From contig FNEU01000003.1 of NCBI GenBank assembly GCA_900100245.1, positions 62,001 through 126,000 of the forward strand: a DNA stretch of 64,000 nucleotides. The letters run 5' to 3'. The notes below the pieces were generated by a model, which worked only from the letters and a program-made list of their open reading frames with translations, was not told where the DNA came from and ran no database searches. Of the stretch, positions 59,062-64,000 are shown in pieces. The stretch is from Lachnospiraceae bacterium G41 (lineage in GTDB: Bacteria > Bacillota > Clostridia > Lachnospirales > Lachnospiraceae). The position numbers and the translations under genes were made by a program. Within the stretch, counting starts at the first letter, position 1. Every line of letters begins with the position of its first letter.

Positions 59062-59904
59062 ATGGGAATTAAGACATACAATCCCTATACACCCTCCAGA
59101 AGAAATATGACTGGCTCTGACTTCTCTGAAATTACCAAGAAGACACCCGAGAAATCACTCTGTGTCGCAATGGAGAAGACAGCAGGACGTAACAATCAGG
59201 GTAAGATAACAGTTAGACACCATGGCGGCGGAGCCAAGAAGAAATACAGAATCGTAGACTTCAAGAGAAATAAAGACGGAATTCCCGCTAAGGTAATCGG
59301 AATCGAATACGATCCCAACAGAACAGCAAATATCGCACTTATCTGCTACGCAGACGGCGAGAAAGCTTATATAATCGCACCCGAAGGCTTAAAGGACGGA
59401 ATGAAAGTCATGAACGGACCCGATGCCGAAGTAAGAATCGGCAACTGCTTACCTCTTGACAAGATTCCCGTAGGTACTCAGGTACACAACATTGAGCTTT
59501 TACCCGGTAAGGGCGGCCAGATGGTTCGTTCAGCCGGTAACAGTGCACAGCTCATGGCTAAGGAAGGTAAGTACGCAACACTTCGTCTTCCTTCAGGCGA
59601 AATGAGAATGGTACCTATCATGTGCAGAGCAACAGTAGGTATCGTAGGTAACGTAGATCACAACCTTATCAATATCGGTAAGGCAGGACGTAAGCGTCAC
59701 ATGGGCATCCGCCCTACAGTACGTGGTTCTGTAATGAACCCCAACGACCATCCTCATGGTGGTGGTGAAGGTAAGTGTAGTATCGGTCGTCCCGGTCCCT
59801 GCACACCTTGGGGCAAGCCGGCTTTGGGCTTAAAGACCAGAAAGAAAAACAAGCAGTCTAACAAGCTCATCGTAAGAAGAAGAGACGGACGCGCATTAAA
59901 GTAA
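59062..59904 (+). CDS. rplB: 50S ribosomal protein L2
   Basis: A 280-residue L2. [16 protein letters not shown], the OB-fold region around [18 protein letters not shown], and the conserved C-terminal loop [20 protein letters not shown] with the histidine near the peptidyl transferase centre are all present. Length and motifs are normal. AAAGGAG precedes the ATG. Confidence 0.98.
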   Translation: MGIKTYNPYTPSRRNMTGSDFSEITKKTPEKSLCVAMEKTAGRNNQGKITVRHHGGGAKKKYRIVDFKRNKDGIPAKVIGIEYDPNRTANIALICYADGEKAYIIAPEGLKDGMKVMNGPDAEVRIGNCLPLDKIPVGTQVHNIELLPGKGGQMVRSAGNSAQLMAKEGKYATLRLPSGEMRMVPIMCRATVGIVGNVDHNLINIGKAGRKRHMGIRPTVRGSVMNPNDHPHGGGEGKCSIGRPGPCTPWGKPALGLKTRKKNKQSNKLIVRRRDGRALK

Positions 59905-59929
59905 GCGCATATTGATAAGGAGGAAAATA

Positions 59930-60211
59930 ATGGCAAGATCATTAAAAAAAGGACCCTTTGCTGATGCAAGCCTTTTAAAGAAGGTTGACGCAATGAACGC
60001 AGCGGGTAATAAATCAGTAATTAAGACCTGGTCACGTCGTTCCACAATCTTTCCCTCATTTGTAGGACATACATTTGCGGTTCATGACGGTAGAAAGCAT
60101 GTTCCCGTATATGTAACGGAAGATATGGTTGGCCACAAGCTCGGTGAGTTCGTAGCTACAAGAACATACAGAGGCCACGGTAAAGACGAAAAGAAATCTA
60201 AATCTAAGTAA
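59930..60211 (+). CDS. rpsS: 30S ribosomal protein S19
   Basis: A 93-residue S19: [18 protein letters not shown] and [28 protein letters not shown]. The ATG at 59930 follows AAGGAGG; an in-frame start six codons upstream is not used, as S19 begins with ARSLKKGPF. It binds 16S rRNA in the 30S head. Confidence 0.97.
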   Translation: MARSLKKGPFADASLLKKVDAMNAAGNKSVIKTWSRRSTIFPSFVGHTFAVHDGRKHVPVYVTEDMVGHKLGEFVATRTYRGHGKDEKKSKSK

Positions 60212-60229
60212 GGAAGGAGGTTTTAATCC

Positions 60230-60622
60230 ATGGAAGAAACAAAAAGCAGATCACAATACAAGAGAGAGCGTAATAAAGAGAACAGGGAGACAAGACCTTC
60301 GGCAAAGTTATCTTACGCAAGAGTATCGGTACAGAAGGCTTGCTTCGTACTTGACGCCATCAGAGGCAAAGATGTTAATACGGCTTTGGCTATTCTGGAG
60401 TACAACCCCAGATATGCATCAAGCATTATCAAAAAGCTTTTACTTAGTGCTATCGCCAATGCCGAAAACAACAACGGCATGAATCCCGAGAAGCTTTACA
60501 TTGAAGAATGTTATGCAAATAAGGGACCCACAATGAAGAGAATCAGACCCAGAGCACAGGGCAGAGCTTACAGAATCGAAAAGAGAATGAGCCACATTAC
60601 CATCGTGCTCAATGAAAGATAG
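60230..60622 (+). CDS. rplV: 50S ribosomal protein L22
   Basis: A 130-residue L22. The core [23 protein letters not shown] and the tunnel hairpin ([24 protein letters not shown]) are standard. About 20 charged residues ([19 protein letters not shown]) precede the usual start, a basic N-terminal extension. AAGGAGG lies 10 bp before the ATG, so the extension is probably translated. Confidence 0.96.
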   Translation: MEETKSRSQYKRERNKENRETRPSAKLSYARVSVQKACFVLDAIRGKDVNTALAILEYNPRYASSIIKKLLLSAIANAENNNGMNPEKLYIEECYANKGPTMKRIRPRAQGRAYRIEKRMSHITIVLNER

Positions 60623-60632
60623 GAGGAACAGT

Positions 60633-61289
60633 ATGGGACAGAAAGTTAATCCTCATGGTATAAGAGTTGGCGTTATCAAGGACTGGGGTTCTATGTGGTA
60701 CGCAGATGCTGATTTCGCTGATTGCCTTGTTGAAGATTACAACATCAGAAAATATTTAAAGAAGAAACTCTATACATCCGGTATCAGCAAAATCGATATC
60801 GAAAGAGCTTCAAATAAAGTTAAAGTTACCGTTTATACTTCAAAGCCCGGTCTTGTTATCGGTAAAGGCGGCGCTGATATCGAAAACACAAAGAAAGAGT
60901 TAAAGAAACTCACAGGCAAGAATGTAAACGTTGACATCAAAGAGATCAAGAGACCCGAGAAAGAGTCACAGCTTGTTGCAGAAAACATCGCTAAGCAGCT
61001 CGAAGACCGTGTTGCTTACAGAAGAGCAATGAAGCAGGCTATGACAAGAACCATGAAATCGGGAGTTTACGGTATCAAAGTTCAGCTTTCCGGCCGTTTA
61101 GGCGGTGCTGATATGGCTCGTACTGAGACAATTAGTGACGGTACTATTCCTCTTCAGACATTACGTGCCGATATCGATTACGGTTTCGCTGAGGCAGATA
61201 CAACCTACGGCAAAGTTGGCGTAAAGGTTTGGATCTACAAGGGCGAAGTTCTCCCCGTAAAAGAAAATAAAGAAGGGAGTGCAAAATAA
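60633..61289 (+). CDS. rpsC: 30S ribosomal protein S3
   Basis: A 218-residue S3 beginning [19 protein letters not shown], with the KH domain ([20 protein letters not shown]) and the S3 C-terminal domain ([11 protein letters not shown]). It helps form the mRNA entry channel. AGGAGG precedes the ATG at 60633; an in-frame start 7 codons upstream overlaps rplV and lacks support. The stop overlaps rplP by 1 bp. Confidence 0.97.
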   Translation: MGQKVNPHGIRVGVIKDWGSMWYADADFADCLVEDYNIRKYLKKKLYTSGISKIDIERASNKVKVTVYTSKPGLVIGKGGADIENTKKELKKLTGKNVNVDIKEIKRPEKESQLVAENIAKQLEDRVAYRRAMKQAMTRTMKSGVYGIKVQLSGRLGGADMARTETISDGTIPLQTLRADIDYGFAEADTTYGKVGVKVWIYKGEVLPVKENKEGSAK

Positions 61290-61717
61290 TGTTATTACCT
61301 AAGAGAGTTAAACATCGTAAGCAGTTCCGTGGAAGTATGAAGGGTAAAGCTCTTTCGGGCAACCAGATTACTTACGGTGAGTATGGTATAGTAGCAGCAG
61401 AACCCTGCTGGATCAAGTCAAACCAGATCGAAGCAGCCCGTGTTGCAATGACCCGTTACATTAAGCGTGGTGGTCAGGTATGGATTAAGATTTTCCCTGA
61501 CAAGCCTGTTACAACAAAGCCTTTAGGTACTCGTATGGGTTCCGGTAAAGGTTCTGTAGAATATTGGGTAGCAGTAGTTAAGCCCGGCAGAGTAATGTTC
61601 GAAATCGCCGGTGTTTCGGAAGAGGTAGCAAAAGAAGCACTTCGTCTTGCTACACACAAACTTCCTTGCAAGTGCAAGATTGTTTCTAAGGCAGAATTGG
61701 AAGGAGGAGACAATTAA
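61289..61717 (+). CDS. rplP: 50S ribosomal protein L16
   Basis: A 142-residue L16: [26 protein letters not shown]-type strands ([16 protein letters not shown]), [20 protein letters not shown] and [19 protein letters not shown]. It sits near the A-site tRNA of the large subunit. It starts on the last base of the rpsC stop and ends overlapping the rpmC start. Confidence 0.97.
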   Translation: MLLPKRVKHRKQFRGSMKGKALSGNQITYGEYGIVAAEPCWIKSNQIEAARVAMTRYIKRGGQVWIKIFPDKPVTTKPLGTRMGSGKGSVEYWVAVVKPGRVMFEIAGVSEEVAKEALRLATHKLPCKCKIVSKAELEGGDN

Positions 61718-61929
61718 TGAAAAGTAATACATATGTTAATGATTTAATGAAGAAGTCCTCCGCTGATTTAGAGAAGGCTTTGGTAGATGCGAAGAAAGAA
61801 CTTTTCAATTTGAGATTCCAGAATGCAACCAACCAGCTTGACAACACTGCAAGAATCAGAGAGGTTCGTAAGAACATCGCTCGTATTCAGACAGTACTTA
61901 CAGTTAAGAAGAACGAAGTTAACGCATAA
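61717..61929 (+). CDS. rpmC: 50S ribosomal protein L29
   Basis: A 70-residue, all-helical L29: [40 protein letters not shown] is the family core of two antiparallel helices. It lies near the exit tunnel beside L23. The ATG overlaps the rplP stop by 1 bp. Confidence 0.96.
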   Translation: MKSNTYVNDLMKKSSADLEKALVDAKKELFNLRFQNATNQLDNTARIREVRKNIARIQTVLTVKKNEVNA

Positions 61930-61958
61930 GGAAGACGATTGAGAAAGGAGAAATCGCT

Positions 61959-62213
61959 GTGGAAAGAAATTTAAGAAAAGTGCGTATAGGTAAAGTAATC
62001 AGCAACAAGATGGATAAAACTATCGTAGTAGCTGTGGAAAACCATGTAAAGCACCCTCTTTACGGAAAAATCGTAAAGAAAACATATAAGCTTAAAGCAC
62101 ATGACGAAAACAATGTTTGCCAGATCGGCGACAAAGTTAAGGTTGCAGAGACAAGACCCCTGTCAAAGGATAAAAGATGGAGACTTGTTGAGGTTGTAGA
62201 AAAGGTTAAATAA
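61959..62213 (+). CDS. rpsQ: 30S ribosomal protein S17
   Basis: An 84-residue S17 with an OB fold: [39 protein letters not shown] and [19 protein letters not shown]. The start codon is GTG, with AAAGGAG 7 bp upstream. It binds the 16S rRNA early in assembly. Confidence 0.97.
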   Translation: MERNLRKVRIGKVISNKMDKTIVVAVENHVKHPLYGKIVKKTYKLKAHDENNVCQIGDKVKVAETRPLSKDKRWRLVEVVEKVK

Positions 62214-62225
62214 GGAGATAAGAGC

Positions 62226-62594
62226 ATGGTTCAACAGGAAACTAGGTTGAAAGTTGCCGACAATACAGGTGCCAAGGAACTCCTTTGCATTCGCGTAGTA
62301 GGCGGCTCAACAAGAAGATATGCCAACATTGGCGACGTCATCATTGCCAGCGTTAAGGATGCTACTCCCGGCGGCGTTGTAAAGAAAGGTGATGTAGTTA
62401 AGGCCGTTGTTGTTCGTACCGTAAAAGGTGCAAGACGTAAAGACGGTTCTTACATTAGATTTGACGAAAATGCTGCAGTTATCATTAAAGACGACAAGAC
62501 TCCCAGAGGAACTCGTATTTTTGGACCTGTAGCCAGAGAGCTTCGTGAGAAACAGTACATGAAGATTGTTTCCCTTGCTCCCGAAGTATTATAA
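62226..62594 (+). CDS. rplN: 50S ribosomal protein L14
   Basis: A 122-residue L14: [36 protein letters not shown] and DEN-AAVII with the C-terminal [28 protein letters not shown]. Exactly the family length. It contacts the small subunit at bridge B8. AAGGAG precedes the ATG. Confidence 0.98.
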   Translation: MVQQETRLKVADNTGAKELLCIRVVGGSTRRYANIGDVIIASVKDATPGGVVKKGDVVKAVVVRTVKGARRKDGSYIRFDENAAVIIKDDKTPRGTRIFGPVARELREKQYMKIVSLAPEVL

Positions 62595-62608
62595 GGAGGT
62601 GCCCGACT

Positions 62609-62932
62609 ATGATGAAGATTAAGAAGGGTGATACAGTTAAGGTTATCGCCGGTAGCTCAAAGGGCAAAGAAGCTAAGGTTTTAAGTGTAGATACTGACAA
62701 GAAGAAAGTAGTTGTTGAAGGCGTTAATGTTGTTACAAAGCATTCAAAACCCTCAGCAGGCAACCCTAACGGCGGTATCATCACAAAGGAAGCCCCCATT
62801 GACATCTCAAACGTAATGCTTGTAGAAGGCGGCAAGGCAACCAGAGTCGGCTTCAAAGTTACAAAGGATGAAAACGGCAAAGTGGTTAAGAAGGAACGTT
62901 TCGCGAAGAAGACCGGAAACGTAATTAAATAA
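62609..62932 (+). CDS. rplX: 50S ribosomal protein L24
   Basis: A 107-residue L24 with the KOW motif ([24 protein letters not shown]) and [17 protein letters not shown]. Two ATG codons are adjacent (62609 and 62612); GGAGG lies 10 bp before the first. L24 starts 23S rRNA folding. Confidence 0.97.
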   Translation: MMKIKKGDTVKVIAGSSKGKEAKVLSVDTDKKKVVVEGVNVVTKHSKPSAGNPNGGIITKEAPIDISNVMLVEGGKATRVGFKVTKDENGKVVKKERFAKKTGNVIK

Positions 62933-62958
62933 TTATTTATGAAAGGAGGTCTAGATTC

Positions 62959-63498
62959 GTGAGTAGACTGAAAGATCAATATAAGAATGAAATTATAGAT
63001 GCAATGCAGAAGAAATTCGGCTACAAGAACATCATGGAAGTTCCCAAGCTTGACAAGATCGTAATCAACATGGGTGTCGGCGAAGCTAAAGAAAACGCTA
63101 AGGCACTTGAGTCTGCTGTAAGAGATTTGGAAATCATTTCCGGACAGAAGGCAGTTCTTACAAAGGCTAAGAATTCGATCGCTAACTTCAAGATCAGAGA
63201 AGGTCAGAACATCGGTTGCAAGGTTACCCTTCGTGGTGACAAGATGTATGAGTTCCTTGATCGTCTCGTAAATCTTGCATTGCCCCGTGTACGTGACTTC
63301 AGAGGTGTAAATCCCAATGCTTTTGACGGCAGAGGAAATTATGCTCTTGGTATCAAAGAGCAGCTCATCTTCCCTGAAATCGAGTATGATAAGGTTGATA
63401 AGGTAAGAGGTATGGATGTTATCTTCGTAACAACAGCTAAAACTGACGAAGAAGCAAGAGAGTTATTAAGACTCTTCAACATGCCCTTCGCTAAATAG
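62959..63498 (+). CDS. rplE: 50S ribosomal protein L5
   Basis: A 179-residue L5: [43 protein letters not shown], the 5S rRNA-binding region and [19 protein letters not shown]. The start codon is GTG, with AAAGGAGG 9 bp upstream. It bridges 5S rRNA and the P-site tRNA. Confidence 0.98.
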   Translation: MSRLKDQYKNEIIDAMQKKFGYKNIMEVPKLDKIVINMGVGEAKENAKALESAVRDLEIISGQKAVLTKAKNSIANFKIREGQNIGCKVTLRGDKMYEFLDRLVNLALPRVRDFRGVNPNAFDGRGNYALGIKEQLIFPEIEYDKVDKVRGMDVIFVTTAKTDEEARELLRLFNMPFAK

Positions 63499-63531
63499 TA
63501 TCGTTGTCTTTTATTTAAGGAGGTATATTTC

Positions 63532-63717
63532 ATGGCTAAAACAGCAATGAAGATTAAGCAATCACGCCAGCAGAAATTCGGTGTAAGAGAATACAACCGT
63601 TGCAGAATCTGCGGACGTCCTCATGCATACTTGAGAAAATACGGTATCTGCCGTATCTGCTTCAGAGAGTTGGCATACAAGGGCGAAATTCCCGGCGTTA
63701 AGAAAGCAAGCTGGTAA
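63532..63717 (+). CDS. rpsN: 30S ribosomal protein S14, zinc-binding short type
   Basis: A 61-residue type Z S14. [23 protein letters not shown] opens it, and two CxxC pairs (CRICGRP, CRICFRE) bind zinc. The long zinc-free form may exist elsewhere in the genome. AAGGAGG precedes the ATG. Confidence 0.97.
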   Translation: MAKTAMKIKQSRQQKFGVREYNRCRICGRPHAYLRKYGICRICFRELAYKGEIPGVKKASW

Positions 63718-63744
63718 GATAAAAATATATAAGGAGGCACAACA

Positions 63745-64000
63745 ATGACAATGAGCGATCCTATTGCAGATATGCTTACAAGAATCCGTAACGCAAACTC
63801 TGCAAAACATGATACGGTAGAAGTTTCCTCTTCAAAGATGAAATTGGCGATTGCTAAGATTTTATTAGATGAAGGATACATCAGATCCTACGAATTAGTT
63901 GATGATGGCAATTTCAAGAATATAAAGATTACTTTAAAATACGGTGCAGACAAAAACGACAAAGTTATCTCCGGTATTAAGAGAATCTCCAAACCCGGTC
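63745..64000 (+). CDS. rpsH: 30S ribosomal protein S8 (N-terminal part, cut by the window end)
   Basis: The frame starts [22 protein letters not shown], the standard S8 N-terminus, and runs off the end of the window. AAGGAGG lies 8 bp before the ATG at 63745; a second ATG two codons later is less well placed. About 85 of 130 residues are present. Confidence 0.96.
   Translation, partial: MTMSDPIADMLTRIRNANSAKHDTVEVSSSKMKLAIAKILLDEGYIRSYELVDDGNFKNIKITLKYGADKNDKVISGIKRISKPG

Overview
The window reads as chromosomal DNA of an anaerobic Firmicute of the class Clostridia, most likely a Lachnospiraceae (Butyrivibrio-like) gut or rumen bacterium. This rests on a moderately AT-rich base composition, strong GGAGG ribosome binding sites, a zinc-ribbon (short) S14, a Firmicute-type Tad locus with DUF5702 and DUF6382-FHA genes, several cytoplasmic glycoside hydrolases, a BirA/BioY pair and three MATE exporters. 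The genus is inference; no 16S gene is present.

Layout. 1-2.6 kb: end of a PTS IIC gene, a MATE exporter, a GIY-YIG protein and an ECF S component. 2.7-11.7 kb: GH2 glycosidase, exonuclease III, CCA-adding enzyme, an Ldh-type dehydrogenase with glycerol kinase, and an alpha/beta hydrolase. 11.8-17.8 kb: a two-gene glycosyltransferase operon (GT2 and GT52-like), a second MATE exporter and a large lipoprotein. 17.8-18.8 kb: an SRP RNA gene with a consensus promoter, then pgeF. 18.9-23.5 kb: an AraC regulator divergent from an iron-alcohol dehydrogenase/SDR/MATE operon. 23.5-24.3 kb: a type III toxin-antitoxin locus, with a ToxN/AbiQ-family toxin preceded by a 41-nt tandem-repeat RNA and a hairpin. 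24.6-27.5 kb: carboxylesterase and GH43. 27.8-37.0 kb: a complete Tad (tight adherence, Flp pilus) locus. 37.1-38.5 kb: HIT protein and a DUF3137-like membrane protein. 38.6-45.3 kb: murG, VapBC, pgi, a membrane GGDEF/EAL protein and birA. 45.4-52.7 kb: bioY, cytoplasmic GH5, dnaX-ybaB-recR, galM and two envelope proteins. 52.7-56.5 kb: a membrane SGNH hydrolase and two DUF4190 proteins. 56.7-64 kb: the S10 ribosomal protein operon from rpsJ into rpsH, with a long structured leader.

How the genes fit together. The esterase, GH43, GH2 and GH5 enzymes all lack signal peptides and would finish breakdown of imported plant oligosaccharides, feeding glycolysis (galM, pgi, glpK). The Tad genes carry the parts needed to build a Flp pilus: two prepilin peptidases, TadZ-, TadA-, TadB- and TadC-like proteins, a Flp pilin, two TadE-like pseudopilins, DUF5702 and an FHA protein. 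Housekeeping blocks (dnaX-ybaB-recR, S10 operon) sit beside accessory modules (type III TA, VapBC, Tad).

Main points for a second look: the type III TA locus with covarying pseudoknot-forming repeats; an E. coli-like A AAA AAG slippery heptamer in dnaX, where a -1 shift reaches a stop after one codon; a structured leader with a terminator-like hairpin before rpsJ; three TTGTAAAC boxes between birA and bioY; a TadE protein carrying two His/Cys knuckles; and genes whose promoters lie so close to the ATG that their mRNAs should be leaderless or nearly so.
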